Made by a program: the position numbers and the translations under genes. 47,367 nucleotides of DNA. Origin: Acidobacteriota bacterium (GTDB lineage Bacteria; Acidobacteriota; Blastocatellia; RBC074). Location: NCBI GenBank assembly GCA_018268995.1, contig JAFDVL010000043.1, positions 1-47,367 of the forward strand. The letters are read 5' to 3'. Positions 32,265 through 44,000 of this stretch are shown here, in pieces (position 1 is the first letter of the stretch; every line of letters starts with the position of its first letter). The notes under the pieces were generated by a model. That model saw only the letters and a program-made list of their open reading frames with translations. It was not told the DNA's origin and searched no databases.

Positions 32265-33257
32265 ATGAACGACTTGAAATTGTCTCTCTGTCGCTGCAAA
32301 GAGTTTGTTTTTTTAGGACTGCTTTGTTTTTTTTCAGCGACGGGTTTTGCGGGCGAATCAAAAGCTCCTCAACCTATTTCAGCCAAACCGGTCATCGCAC
32401 CTATTGTCCAACCCAACACGACGTTTCGTTCGGATTTGACCTTACCACATCCTGAACACCATCTTGCCTGGGATCAGGATCACTCAGCGAAAAAACAAGT
32501 TGATCAGGCAATAACTTCGCGGTGGCTGAAGGATTTGAGGATGCTGATACAAGAGCCTCATCCAGTCACAGGTCCAACAAGTGCGGGGAATCCACAAAGT
32601 GCTCCCCAACTCAACGGCCAAACACCCGATCAATCTGGCATTCAATGGAAACCATTAATTGCGCAATCGCTCACGTTTTTGTGGATCGAGCATGGGTTTC
32701 GCTTTCTCACTGAACCCGGAACCAGAGAAGAGCTAAAGGGGCCATTTTTCAAAGACTGGTTTCAATCGGCCAAAAACACGCGCGGCTGGCGTGATGGAGA
32801 TCCGTTTATCGTGAATTACATTGGGCATCCGATGCAGGGTTCGGTGACAAACTATATGTTCGTCCACAACGACCCGAAATACATTCGCGAAGAAATGGGA
32901 TTCAGTAAGGCTTATTTCAAAAGCCGATTACGTGCGATGCTGTTTTCGACTGTTTACAGTACCCAGTTTGAATTGGGGCCGCTCAGCGAAGCCTCGCTGG
33001 GCAACGTCGGACTGTTCCCTTCTAAAACCTCGCGTCATCCGTCTGCCTTCGTTGATCTGGTCGTGACCCCAACGCTCGGCACAGCGTGGACGATGGGAGA
33101 AGATGCACTGGATCGCTTCATTATCAAACGGATGGAAACGCACGTCGAAAATCGTGTGGTGCGATTACTGGTGCGAAGCTTCCTGAATCCAAGCCGGAGC
33201 TTCGCCAACGCATTGCGCGGCAAATATCCCTGGAATCGGGATGGACGGCGTTTATAA
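32265..33257 (+). CDS. Exported protein of unknown function (DUF3943-like)
   Basis: A 330-residue protein with an N-terminal hydrophobic leader (about 12-30). FIVNYIGHPMQGSVTNYMFV (about 179-198) and TPTLGTAWTMGEDALDRFII near the C-terminus recall DUF3943 proteins, thought to be exported or outer-membrane associated; this match is from memory only. Conserved His, Gly and Trp residues in these blocks could form an active or binding site. It stands alone and is followed by a short palindromic element flanked by direct repeats. Confidence 0.6.
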   Translation: MNDLKLSLCRCKEFVFLGLLCFFSATGFAGESKAPQPISAKPVIAPIVQPNTTFRSDLTLPHPEHHLAWDQDHSAKKQVDQAITSRWLKDLRMLIQEPHPVTGPTSAGNPQSAPQLNGQTPDQSGIQWKPLIAQSLTFLWIEHGFRFLTEPGTREELKGPFFKDWFQSAKNTRGWRDGDPFIVNYIGHPMQGSVTNYMFVHNDPKYIREEMGFSKAYFKSRLRAMLFSTVYSTQFELGPLSEASLGNVGLFPSKTSRHPSAFVDLVVTPTLGTAWTMGEDALDRFIIKRMETHVENRVVRLLVRSFLNPSRSFANALRGKYPWNRDGRRL

Positions 33258-33595
33258 AATCGGTTTGCGGCTACCACCAGAGAAGAAATCAGGGGCAATT
33301 CATTCTCGCTGGGTACGCAGGCTTCCAGCCTGCATGGCGTCGTCAAGGCTTCGACTCTCGCAAGCTTTGCAGCGTACCCAAAGAATGAATTGCTCCTAGA
33401 GAAGAAATGACCAATCCCCCAACCTGTGTTAGACTTCGCCTGTCGGCAGTAAACTTACAATCAACGAGTTGATTTCAGCCCTCATTCGGTAGCCTCATCA
33501 ACTCTTCATAAAATCAACCGATCTGGCTGGTGTTAGGTCTCACTTGCACCAGACCTGACGCAGAAACTATTACACCCAACCGGGAGGAAAGCTTT
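33258..33595. other. Intergenic region of 338 bases carrying a palindromic insertion
   Basis: The first half is the element at 33279-33408, listed separately. The second half holds the leader of the next gene with its strong GGGAGG ribosome site (33582-33587). No other gene is seen. Confidence 0.6.
33279..33408. mobile_element. MITE-like palindromic element with 11-base flanking direct repeats
   Basis: AGAGAAGAAAT occurs at 33279-33289 and again at 33398-33408 and brackets a 108-base element. The element's ends are inverted: AGG-G/A-GCAATTCATTCT then, after a 2-4 base gap, GGGTACGC, at both ends. Inside is a hairpin GCAGGCT-TCC-AGCCTGC (33317-33333). Terminal inverted repeats with a perfect target-site duplication suggest a transposed non-coding element of MITE or REPIN type, moved by a transposase not in this window. 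Confidence 0.7.
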
Positions 33596-34990
33596 ATGTT
33601 GACGCCGCTCGCCCGCCTGTATCCTGCTGCGATCTTTTCCTATTTTATTTTCGCCGTATTGCTCTTGTCTCAATCAAGTCAGGCTGAAACAACCAGCTAC
33701 TATGTGCTGCAACCTGCCGCACCGCTTGGTGGTTCACCCTCCAGTTTATTGATGCAGTCCAGTTATCTGGACGTGCCAGCCGGGGCGATCCTGTCAGTCC
33801 ACTTGATGAAGGGGCATCAAATCGTTTCCACTAGCAAGCTGGAATTCACGGCAGCCTACAAAAATACTTCGGTCTTCCCTTCTCAGATCGTTTCGTTTCT
33901 CGCTTCCGGTTCTTCCACTGTTCCAGGTGAACCTATTGCCGGAGCCAAACTTTACAGCGGGATCACGGACTTAACGCCTGTTGCCGCCAACCCAAGTCAG
34001 TACAATTTCCTCTGGTCACTATCTGAGGGCGTCATCGCTACCCCAGGGCAGGCCATCGTCACAGGCGGGACACAAACCGTGAGCTTTGTTGACCTCAGGC
34101 TCAGCGCAATCCCTGCATCTGTACGGCAAAGCGATCAGAAACCGGGTTCGATTCTGTTTTATCATCGCTACCTGTCGAGCATTGGCACCAGTACCGGCAA
34201 CAACACCACGCTCAGCATCACAAACACCTCGTTAACCGATAGCACCAAAGTCCGATTGTTTTTCATTGCAGCGGTGGATTGCCAACCCATCGAGCAGGCA
34301 ATCTGTTTGGCAGCGCAACAGACCACCACGTTTTTGATGAGCGATTTTGATCCAGGCACAACGGGGTACGTGATTGCGGTCGCCTGTGATGCACAGGGAC
34401 GGCCCACGCAATTCAACTGGTTAATTGGCAATGCACAGATTCGTCAAACCAGTCCCCTCAATAATCAGAAATTCGATTCGACGTTAAGCGCACTAGCGAT
34501 TGCCAAACGCACAAGTGGCGCAGTCATCCCAGTCAGCAATGTTTCAGAAATGGCCTTTGATGATACGACTTATGATCGGCTGCCCGCGCAACTCGCGGCT
34601 GACAATTTGCCCAGCCAGGGAACAAGCGCAATCAATGCCAATGCAACAATCATTTCGTTGTATCGCCCGCTGGCTAATCTGGCAGGAGGATCCGTCAACA
34701 CGCAGACGAACTTCTCGCTCAACAATAGTTCAGCGCAATCAACAACGACCACACAAACAATTGGTTGTTATTCGGATGTGCGGCTATCCTCGCTGCGACT
34801 GAATCCCACATTGGCGACAATTCTGCCCGTTGGAAAGACCGGATGGATGCGCATTTCAGCTGGCGACAATGGGCCATTGCTGGGTGCCCAGTTTAATAGC
34901 GGCTTATATTCAAGTGGCGCAACTTTACGGGCAGTCACCTTTGCCTCAGATTACCGCATGAGTATCCCGATCAAAGCCCCAGGCTGCTAA
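33596..34990 (+). CDS. Large exported protein of unknown function
   Basis: A 464-residue protein with a signal peptide (about 1-30, ...FAVLLLSQSSQAET). The rest is low in charge, rich in Ser, Thr, Asn, Ala and Gln, and probably all beta; GNNTTLSITNTSLTDSTKVRLFFI and TQTNFSLNNSSAQSTTTTQT are typical. This composition suits a secreted or surface-layer protein. No family is recognised. The ATG at 33596 is chosen because of its GGGAGG ribosome site and the signal peptide; an in-frame start at 33530 lacks both. It converges on the OmpA-like gene with a terminator between them. Confidence 0.72.
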   Translation: MLTPLARLYPAAIFSYFIFAVLLLSQSSQAETTSYYVLQPAAPLGGSPSSLLMQSSYLDVPAGAILSVHLMKGHQIVSTSKLEFTAAYKNTSVFPSQIVSFLASGSSTVPGEPIAGAKLYSGITDLTPVAANPSQYNFLWSLSEGVIATPGQAIVTGGTQTVSFVDLRLSAIPASVRQSDQKPGSILFYHRYLSSIGTSTGNNTTLSITNTSLTDSTKVRLFFIAAVDCQPIEQAICLAAQQTTTFLMSDFDPGTTGYVIAVACDAQGRPTQFNWLIGNAQIRQTSPLNNQKFDSTLSALAIAKRTSGAVIPVSNVSEMAFDDTTYDRLPAQLAADNLPSQGTSAINANATIISLYRPLANLAGGSVNTQTNFSLNNSSAQSTTTTQTIGCYSDVRLSSLRLNPTLATILPVGKTGWMRISAGDNGPLLGAQFNSGLYSSGATLRAVTFASDYRMSIPIKAPGC

Positions 34991-35027
34991 ATCAAGAAGC
35001 TCGACCGTCAGCACTCCCCGCAAACAA

Positions 35028-35066
35028 AACAAAACCACGAAGCAAGTTACCTGCTTGCTTCGTGGT
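35028..35066 (-). terminator. Intrinsic terminator for the OmpA-like gene
   Basis: ACCACGAAGCAAG (35034-35046) and CTTGCTTCGTGGT (35054-35066) form a perfect 13-bp stem. On the minus strand the stem is followed by TTTTGTTTTG, a good T-run. It lies 28 bases after the OmpA-like gene stop. For the opposite gene (33596-34990) there is no T-run, although the stem may still help. Confidence 0.8.
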
Positions 35067-35093
35067 CATCAGAAAACCTATCGGTGGCCGAAA

Positions 35094-36224
35094 TTATCGG
35101 CGTTTGACTGGTGCGCGTTGTGCTTCCCTGCTCACGCCGCCCACATCAGCCGCAGCAGCACCTGGCGGCAGTTTTGAGCCAGCTGGCATCAGGAACAATC
35201 GAACCTGTGAGCCATCATCGCTTTGCCCTGAAGGACGGACAATCAAACGGTTCGCATCTACCTTAACGCCGATGGAACCATCCGCCAATCGGTCGCGAAC
35301 GTTCTTCCCACGTTCCAGCGACATATTGGATTTTTCGCCCGGACGAGAATAGGAATCAATGATCAATTGAGCGCTGGGATCAGATTCAAGCTGACGGACG
35401 ATTTCAACCAGATTGGCTTTGCAAACATTATCCACACGCGCACTGTTCGTCTTGAAAGTATTGCAGGGAGAAAATTCAGAAACCGCTTCCACCAATTGCT
35501 CAGCAACCTTGAAGGTAATTTGTCCGCTGGCTTCGCAGTTGGGCAGATCGGTAGTCAACTTCAAATTAACAGTAACCGTTGAGCCATAGGCAATGCCCGT
35601 CGTGTCGAGTTTGGCACAACTAGCATCGCCCGAAATTTTGCCAGCCGTTGTCGCCCAGGTTGGAACAAGCTTGCCGTAGTTCACACCGCCGGTCACCGTG
35701 CTGGCACAGATGTTAAGTGCCTCACCGGGATTGATCACAGGCATACTGCTGGTCAAGGAAACAGTGGGCGAAGTGAAACAGGCCGGACAGGTAACAATGA
35801 CAAACGTCTTTGAGTCATAAGCGGTGCAATTGCCCTCGCATTCTTTATACGGAACACTCGCCTCAGCCGTCACAATATAGGTTCCCGGCGTCAGACCCGT
35901 TGTATCCAACACATAATGTCCATTGATGTCCGACGCGCCGCGTCCACCAGAAATTGTCCACTTGACCGGCAGAACCTCTGCATCAGCAATACCGGAAACG
36001 CGTGCCGTAAAGCCGAGTTTATCGCCCGCACAAACAGTCTGCGGATTCGCCCGATAATACTCATCTGCCTTATCCAGAATGACGCCACTTTCTAACCGCA
36101 AGGTGGGAACAACGCGTGGCTCCAATTTTTTGACTTTAGGTTTATCGGTCTTGGCTTGCGCCAATCCAATGATTGCTAAAAGGCTAATGAGAATGAGAGA
36201 GGAAAGCAGCTTCGGCTTTTGCAT
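35094..36224 (-). CDS. Exported OmpA-domain protein with Ig-like N-terminal domains
   Basis: A 376-residue protein with a signal peptide (1-24, ...IIGLAQA). Residues about 55-240 look like two beta-sandwich (Ig-like) domains with several cysteines (for example KECEGNC, CPAC). Residues about 250-350 form an OmpA/MotB-type peptidoglycan-binding domain: a truncated start, then VEIVRQLESDPSAQLIIDSY and LERGKNVRDRLAD...VDANRL, which matches the NxxLSxxRAxxV pattern only loosely. It would link the outer membrane or periplasm to the cell wall. An AAGGA lies 12 bases before the ATG. A strong terminator follows. Confidence 0.78.
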   Translation of the reverse strand: MQKPKLLSSLILISLLAIIGLAQAKTDKPKVKKLEPRVVPTLRLESGVILDKADEYYRANPQTVCAGDKLGFTARVSGIADAEVLPVKWTISGGRGASDINGHYVLDTTGLTPGTYIVTAEASVPYKECEGNCTAYDSKTFVIVTCPACFTSPTVSLTSSMPVINPGEALNICASTVTGGVNYGKLVPTWATTAGKISGDASCAKLDTTGIAYGSTVTVNLKLTTDLPNCEASGQITFKVAEQLVEAVSEFSPCNTFKTNSARVDNVCKANLVEIVRQLESDPSAQLIIDSYSRPGEKSNMSLERGKNVRDRLADGSIGVKVDANRLIVRPSGQSDDGSQVRLFLMPAGSKLPPGAAAADVGGVSREAQRAPVKRR

Positions 36225-36429
36225 GAGGATACCGATCCTTTCAAGGTGAAACGAAATCTCGGAGCATATCTGTGAGGCGGCGGTAGCTTAGTGGGTAGTA
36301 TAAAATCCGTAAATTATTTGTTTTCTTTATTGCAACCCAGTGAAGAATGTATTTTGACCAATTCCGATTCTAAATCAAGTCTTTTCTTCACTTGCGTCTG
36401 TTCAGCTTTTGTATATGCTGGCAGTCATT

Positions 36430-37827
36430 ATGACCAAATTACATTTTCTCGGTGCTGCCGGAACTGTCACCGGTTCTAAATTTGTGCTGGAAGCCGACGG
36501 CTACCGCGTGATGATTGATTGCGGACTGTTCCAGGGCCTCAAGCAATTGCGGCTGCTGAATTGGGAACCGTTACCCCTCAATCCAGCTTCCATTAACGAT
36601 GTGGTCTTAACGCACGCCCACATAGATCATACAGGATATTTACCGCGTCTGGTTCACGATGGATTCAACGGCAAAGTCTATGCCACCAAAGCGACAGCGG
36701 ATTTATTAACGCTGATGCTGCCGGATTCCGCGCGTATTCAGGAAGAAGATGCGGAATATGCTAATCGCAAAGGCTTCTCAAAACACCACCCAGCCTTGCC
36801 ACTGTACACGGAGCGGGACGCGAAAGACGCATTGCGTTTGATTCAGGGCGTGAACTACGAGGAGCCAATTCGACTCAACAAATTCGTCACGATCAGCTAC
36901 ACACAAGCGGGGCATATTCTTGGCTCTGGTTGCGTCAAGGCTGAAATCCATGAACCCCACAGCGATCCATTCACCATTTTATTTTCGGGCGATCTGGGGC
37001 GATATGACGAACCAATTCTGAATGATCCAGCACCAGTTCATGAAGCGGATTATTTATTGCTCGAATCCACCTATGGCAACCGCAGGCATGAAAACGTCAA
37101 CCCCAAAGATCGTTTGGCGGAAATCATCAACGAAACGGTGGCACGCGGTGGCAAAATTATCATTCCAGCCTTTGCCGTGGGTCGCACACAACTGTTGATT
37201 TATTACCTCCGTGAACTAGAGGATGAGCAACGCATTCCAATCATTCCGGTGATTGTGGATTCCCCAATGGGGGTTTCGGCAACACGGTTCTATGCCAAGC
37301 ATAAGCAAGAACACGATATGGATATGCAACGTCTGGCCGAGGACAATCGCAATGCTCTGGCAACGCATCGCTTTACACTGGTGCATGGGCGCGAAGGCTC
37401 AAAGGAACTAAATGCGCTACGCGAATCTGCGATTATTATTTCGGCATCCGGGATGGCAACGGGCGGGCGCATTATGCACCATCTTTATCACAATTTGCCA
37501 AATGCCAGGAACACGGTCGTGCTGGTCGGGTATCAGGCAGAAGGAACCCGTGGACGCCGTTTGCAAAATGGCGAAAAGACATTGCGCTTACTCGGTGAAG
37601 AAGTCCCCGTCAATGCGCAAATCGAAACGATTGGCAGCCTCTCGGCGCATGCAGATTCCAGCGAGATCATGCGGTGGCTCAAAGAATTCAAACGTCCCCC
37701 ACGCAAGACTTTCATCGTACACGGCGAACCAGAAGCCTCTGCCGCTTTACGAGATTTGATCATCCGCGAATTAGGGTGGGATGTGACAATTCCCAGTTAC
37801 CAGGACGTTGTCACGCTTGGTGAGTAA
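36430..37827 (+). CDS. Beta-CASP metallo-beta-lactamase RNA nuclease
   Basis: A 465-residue cytoplasmic protein. The MBL motif HAHIDH (62-67) follows GAAGTVTGSKFVLE (9-22), and further metal ligands lie in QAGHILGSG and FSGDLGR. The beta-CASP part contains VIVDSPMG, SASGMATGGRIMHHL and the ending HGEPEASAAL. This is the family of CPSF73-like and bacterial RNA-specific exonucleases; it lacks a KH domain. Such enzymes trim RNA 3' or 5' ends. The ATG at 36430 gives the usual MTKLHFLG start; an upstream in-frame start at 36409 adds seven unlikely residues. It precedes the TamB-Omp85 fusion but with 243 bases between them. Confidence 0.9.
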   Translation: MTKLHFLGAAGTVTGSKFVLEADGYRVMIDCGLFQGLKQLRLLNWEPLPLNPASINDVVLTHAHIDHTGYLPRLVHDGFNGKVYATKATADLLTLMLPDSARIQEEDAEYANRKGFSKHHPALPLYTERDAKDALRLIQGVNYEEPIRLNKFVTISYTQAGHILGSGCVKAEIHEPHSDPFTILFSGDLGRYDEPILNDPAPVHEADYLLLESTYGNRRHENVNPKDRLAEIINETVARGGKIIIPAFAVGRTQLLIYYLRELEDEQRIPIIPVIVDSPMGVSATRFYAKHKQEHDMDMQRLAEDNRNALATHRFTLVHGREGSKELNALRESAIIISASGMATGGRIMHHLYHNLPNARNTVVLVGYQAEGTRGRRLQNGEKTLRLLGEEVPVNAQIETIGSLSAHADSSEIMRWLKEFKRPPRKTFIVHGEPEASAALRDLIIRELGWDVTIPSYQDVVTLGE

Positions 37828-38070
37828 TCCAATCCAAACCGCACCGGGAGCAGGCGTGTCTGGGAAATTATATAAGGCAGCCCTCCTCGTTGAAGTCGTT
37901 TTTATCTTTCGCAGCCCTATCCCCTGTACGGTTAAGATGCAACACAGCTCCCCCAGATAGACTTTCCGTACACAATGAATACATATCCCCTGGCTGAATT
38001 TGTCGAGCGGCAAGATAACCCGCATTGATTGTGCCGTTATTTGTGCACTCAAATTGCATTAATCTAACTT

Positions 38071-41000
38071 ATGGAACAGTCAACGAATGATTCTCCGTCC
38101 CGTAATCATACGTCTATTTTCCGTCGCTGGTATTTTTGGGTTGGCCTGAGTGGAATCCTGCTACTAGCTGCGGTCGCGCTTTCCGCCTGGTTTTATTACC
38201 GATCTGGAAAGATCAATCAGTACGTTGCCAGACAAATTGAGATGGCGTTACAGGAATACGGCATCCGTGCTGAGGTGGGCGGCTTTGAGATTGGTCGCGG
38301 TATTCGTTCGGCCACCCTGCGCAATGTGAAATTTTATAATCAGGCAACCGGACAGTTAATTGGAACGCTTGATCGGGCGGTGGTAGAGCTGAGCATCACT
38401 GACCTGTACGCCTTGAATTTACGGCGGAATGTTGTGTTCCAGAGCCTGGAAGTAGAAAACCTTGATCTCACGATTGAGGTTGATGAAAACGGCAAAAGCA
38501 ACCTGGACGGCTTACATCAGGCACCGCCGCGCGCGCCAAGTCGTATTACTTTCGACGTCAATAGTCTGGTCGGAGAATTGAAAAACGGCAAGCTGCATTT
38601 CAATGACAAGCAGCACCAAATCAAAGCCGAAATGCCAGAACTGCAGGCCACCTTTCAGCCTTCAAAAGAGCTTGGCTTTGCCTCGGTTGCCACTAAGTTT
38701 ACCGCCCTCAATAACCGTATAACTTACGAAGGCCGCGAAGGAACAGTCAGTAAAATTGACTTCGATGGCAATGCGCTGGAAATCGGCGCTGAAATCAACC
38801 AGGTCAGCATCAATTCACAGTTCGGCGATCTTACGGCATCCGGCAGACTGAACGACTGGCAGGCGTTACGTTACCAGCTGGATACCAAGTTGCGTGCTGA
38901 ATTGGATGAACTGGCGCGCTTTGCCAGCCCCGCCACAAAAGTAAATGGGGTGGCAGAATTCACGGGGAAAATTACGGGCGAAGGGAAAAACTACCAAATC
39001 AATGGAGACGTTAATTCCCCAGATTTGACGGTTGCAGGCTTACATTTTCGCGAAGCCAAAATTAATCAGATCAAGCTTGCGCCGAAAGATGACAAAATCC
39101 TTTTTTCGACGCAACAAGCTTCTATCCAATCCGTCGCAGGTCGCGAGTTCCAGGCCAGTGCTATTTCAGTTCCCGGCATCAACGCGGAAATCAATACGAC
39201 GAACAGAAGTGCGGTCATTAATGCCCAACAGGCAAATGCCGGACAGGTGAGATTAACGACGACGCCAGCCCAGGTCGGAGCAATCAGCTTGCAGAAATTG
39301 CAGGCGAAAATTTCCGACAAAGATTTCAACATCCAGAGCAATGCCAGAATCAAGAGTGCCTCGTTCCAAAATATCAAAGTGGGCGAAACGGCGGGCAAAC
39401 TGGCACTCACGCAAAGCGCATTTTCGCTGGCGGATTTCACAACCGCGATTTTTGGCGGTACGGTGAAAGGCACAGCGACGGTAAATTACACAGGCGGCAC
39501 ATCCAGCTTGAAAGCCGACTTCGCCAGTCTGAAAACAGATCAGGTGGTGAATACCTTCGCGGTCAAAAATGTTCCTCTGGCCGGAACCATTGATGGCAAG
39601 GCTGATGTTACGTGGCCCGGCGTCAATGCCCAGGCACTAAGCGGCAATCTGAATGCACATTTCACCGGACAGACACAGAATCTTCTTGCCGGAGATATTC
39701 CAGTCAATGGCGATGTTGTCGCGCAAATGCAGCGCGGCGTTTTCAACTTCGGCCAGTTACAACTCAACACCGACGCCACGACGATTACAGCGGATGGTTC
39801 ACTCGCACAAAATGGCACGTCAAACTTGAATTTCACGCTGAACTCGACGCGCGCGGAACAGTTGCTGGCGATTGCCAGCTCGCTCGAAGCTTTGCAACCC
39901 ATCATCAACGAATACGAACCGAATGTTTCAGGCAATTTCAATTTTACGGGGAACATACAGGGCAACATCGCCAATCCGACGGTCACGGGAAATTTGAATG
40001 CAGAAAAAGTCGGAATTCAAAACGAGTTGATGGGAAGTTTGAAGGGACAGCTGGCGTTTTCGCCTGCCGAAATTCGTTTTGAGAATGCGTTGTTAACTGC
40101 CAACAACGGCGGGACAATCAAGGTGAATTACGCAGCGCCACGGGCTGAAGCGGCCACCACAGGGACGCTTGACGCTACATTCGACCGCATCAGTGCGGAG
40201 GATGTCGTGAAGGCGACTGGATTCTCACTGGAACAAAAGCTGATCGCCGGAGAAATTACGGGGGAAGCGCATTTGACCGGCCTGCCAGCTGCTCCGCAAG
40301 GCAGCGTGAAAGCCAATCTGCAAAATGGCACGATTGCCGGACAGCCCGCACAACTCGCCACGGCTAGCATCGTCTTTGACGCACAAACCGCACGGCTGGA
40401 GCAGGTTGAAGCCCGCTTGCCACAGGGGCATTTAACTGTCAATGGCACGTACGATTTCAAAACCAAAAACTATCAGGTACAAGGACAAGCCGATCAAATC
40501 AGCTTAGCCAGTTTGGTTGAAGCATTTGAGGTCAAAGATACAACCATCACAGGCAATGCCGACGCAACGTTCAGCGCGACAGGCAATGCGAACGACCTGG
40601 ATCAACTGAAAGTGCAACTGGCCGCTACAGGCAGACAAATCACGGTCAATGGCCGCGATGCGGGCGAATTAAAAGTTAACGCGCGCACGGCGACAAACGG
40701 CAGGGTTGACGCCGAACTGGTGACGAATATTACGGGACAACCGCAGCCCTTTACCGCCAGCATTGAATTAAAACAACCGGGTCGCCCAATTCAGATCGCC
40801 ACTGACCTGAACAATCTTGATCTTAGTCCGATCCTCGCGATTTTTGCGCCCGGTGCAGTGGCATCAGTTTCCGGCAATCTCACCGGAGCGTTGCGCGTTT
40901 CCGGCCCCCTCTTTGATTCCAAGGATCAATTTACGACGGAAGGCTTGCGCGGCAATCTCACGCTGAACACGGTTGCCCTCAATGTTTCGGGCAATCCCAT

Positions 41001-44000
41001 CAATATCAAAACGCCCGTCGTTGTCGCGCTGGATAGTTCACAGATCAGGTTGCAACCCACCCAAATTACCGGCACGGGAACGGAATTAAACTTGGGGGGA
41101 ACGCTTGGCTTGCGTGATAACCAGGGATTGGATTTTGCCTTGAATGGCAGAATTAACCTACGCGATTTTCGTCCCAGCCCTGACGTGTTTGCTGATGGCA
41201 CAATTGCGATTGATGCGAAAATCGGTGGCACTGCCAGCCAGCCTGCATTGTCTGGACAAGCAACGTTGCAAGAGATCGCTTTCACCGCGCTTGATTCGCC
41301 CGTCAATCTTGAAAGCGGCAATGGTCGCATTACGTTCGCCGGTAATCTGATTACCCTTGAAAGCTTCACAGCCAATGCCAACGATGGAACGCTGACGGTC
41401 AATGGCGATGTGACGTTGAAGGGACTGCTGCCGGGTGAATGGCGCTTTGATGCCAATGCGCAGGACGTGAACATTCTCTATGCAGGCGCACGTGCAAATG
41501 CGAATGCGAATCTAGTGCTACGCGGAACTCCTGACAGCCAAACGCTGAGTGGCAGAGTTGACTTACCTTTGGTGGAATACACCAGAGATTTTAGTGAAGC
41601 AGCCTTTGGCAACGGAGGCACGAGCTTGAATTTCGGGAGCCTTGGCGGCGACATCACCAGTACAAATGCAGGCGGAGCAAATTCATTCTTCCCCCCCATC
41701 AACCTGAACATTCGTGTAAATGCGCGTGATGCCATTCTGGTGCGCAATGAACAGATTAATACTGTCGCATCAGCGGCCTTAACCATCGGCGGAACGGCCA
41801 GCGAACCTGATCCCAGCGGGCGAGTTTCTTTCGAGGGCGGAACCATTACCTTCCGCAAACAACGATATGAAATCTCGGCAGGAACTCTGGATTTAGGTGG
41901 CGGAGCGGGAGCACCGCCGTATTTGAATCTGCTGGCCGAAGGGACAGTTGGAGGCTATCAGGTGTCAATCGGCCTGCTCGGCCCGATTGATAATCTGGAT
42001 GTCAATTTAAACTCCGAACCACAATTGGCGCGGGCAGAAATCCTGTCGCTCGTGACAACAGGACGCACCGAATCGGGCACATTCACAGGCAACGATTTGG
42101 TGCGAACGGGCGTTGGCACGGCGGCTTCCCTGCTGACACAGGAATTCATCTCGAAACCAATTCAAGGAGAAACCCAAAAGTTATTGGGGCTGAATTTATT
42201 TCAGATTGATCCAGTGTTACGACCGAACGCAAACCCGGCGGCACGACTAACCATTGGGCGACAAATCGCACAAGGATTGTCGTTCACCTATTCGACCAAC
42301 CTTGCGTCAGAACAAGATCAAACTGCGATTCTGGAATACAACCTGACCAGCCGCTTTTCAGCACTGGCGTCGTTCACACAAGGCGGAAGTTCGACGCAAC
42401 AAGGCACAAACGATAATGACTTCACGATTGAAATTCGTGGCCGGAAGCGGTTGGCATTGGGTGCAGATAAACTGATCCTCAATTCCGCCGCGAATCGGCC
42501 TGCGATCATTCGCCCGAACATTGTGCCGCGCAAACTGCCCTCGGCGACCGTAGATGTCAATAAACCCGACACGATCAAACTCAGTGAAAAACAATTGCCG
42601 GAACTGTTGCCCGTGATTCGAGAAGGGTACAGCCGCGCTTTGACGCGATTGGGCGAGCGAAATTTGATTAACTACCTGCAAGAACAGGGCTACTTTTTTG
42701 CTGAGGTCACGTCACGTTGCCAACCGGAAAATTGCGAAGGCCCCGACCTGCGGATTTTTTATGATGTCACATCGGGTGACCGCTATGAACTTTCCAATTT
42801 GCGGCTGACGGGAACGAATCAACTTGGCATCGGCGATGTTCAGAGCGATTTACAATCTCAGGAAAGCAGTATTTTCGGCAGTGTTCCGTATCTGAAATCC
42901 TTGCCCTTGATTGGCGGATTGGCGCGCGGCATTACCAGCAATGACAGGCTGCGCAATGATGCTGAAATTATTCGACGACGGATGATTGATCTGGGCTTTC
43001 GCTCGGCCCGCATCGAAGCGCGTCGCGCCATCAACCCTGACAACAACGATCTGGTAATTATCTTCAACGTCACAGAAGGAGATCGTTCTTCCGTGGCTGA
43101 AATCAACACGACGGGCAACAGCATTCTGGCGGCGAACGAGCTCTTGAAGGCCGTTCCGCAAAAGCAGGGCGAACCATTTTCCCCCACAGAGATTCGTGAA
43201 GGTGCAACGCAAATTCGGCAAATGTATTCGCAACGCGGCTATCTGGAAGCCAGAGCCAACATCAAGGTCACGGATTTGCCGAACAACCAGGTCAAATTGG
43301 AATACGAAATCAATGAAGGCCCGCAATCTGTCGTGAAGGAAATCGAACTCAGAGGACTCGGCATTTCGCGCCTGGATTCGGTTCAGCGTTTTCTGGATTT
43401 CAAAACAGGGGACGTGCTGACGCAACAGGCAATTCGACGCACGCAACGAGATTTGTATTCGACCGGCGCGTTTAGCGAAGTAGACATTCGCCCCCGTCCG
43501 ATTCGTGATGGCAATGGCGATGAATCTGATCGTCGCGTCGTCGTGAATTTGACAGAGGCCAAACCGCTCCTGCTTGTGTATGGCTTGGGCTATTCCACCG
43601 ATGAAGGGCCGCGCGCGCTGGGGCAAATCACCGACACGAATCTGTTCGGACGGGTCAATTCCGCCAGCTTGAAATTGCGTGGCAGTCGGCGAGAGCAATT
43701 GGCCCAATTGCAATACACCGATCTGCGACCATTCGGGACGCGATGGGCAACGACCGTTTCTGCCTTCTACAATCGCAATGCAGACCTCAGAGCGTTTGTG
43801 CGCAAAACCGTAGATCAAAGTAGCAACAATCAAAGCGGCACGACGTTTGGCATTAACCGCTTTGCCTCGTATATCCAAACAGAGCGGAAATACACCGACA
43901 ATACGGCCATTCGGTTTCGCTACAACTATGAGACGGCGAAGCTTTTCAACCTGCAAAATATCCCTGACATTGAAGTCACCCGGAATGAAAAAGCCGTCCG

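Noticed and set aside
36274..36300. tRNA-like start (GGTAGCTTAGTGGGTAG) upstream of the beta-CASP nuclease gene
   Set aside because: It resembles a tRNA D-arm, but no anticodon arm, T-arm (GGTTCGA) or acceptor partner follows.
37868..38059. 63-residue minus-strand frame divergent from the TamB-Omp85 gene
   Set aside because: It has an ATG but no ribosome site, no recognisable domain, and a competing frame at the same place. It is too weak to call a gene.
42850..43956. Long antisense frame (368 residues) under the POTRA region
   Set aside because: It mirrors the codon pattern of the real plus-strand gene, has no family features, and lies wholly inside a convincing coding region.
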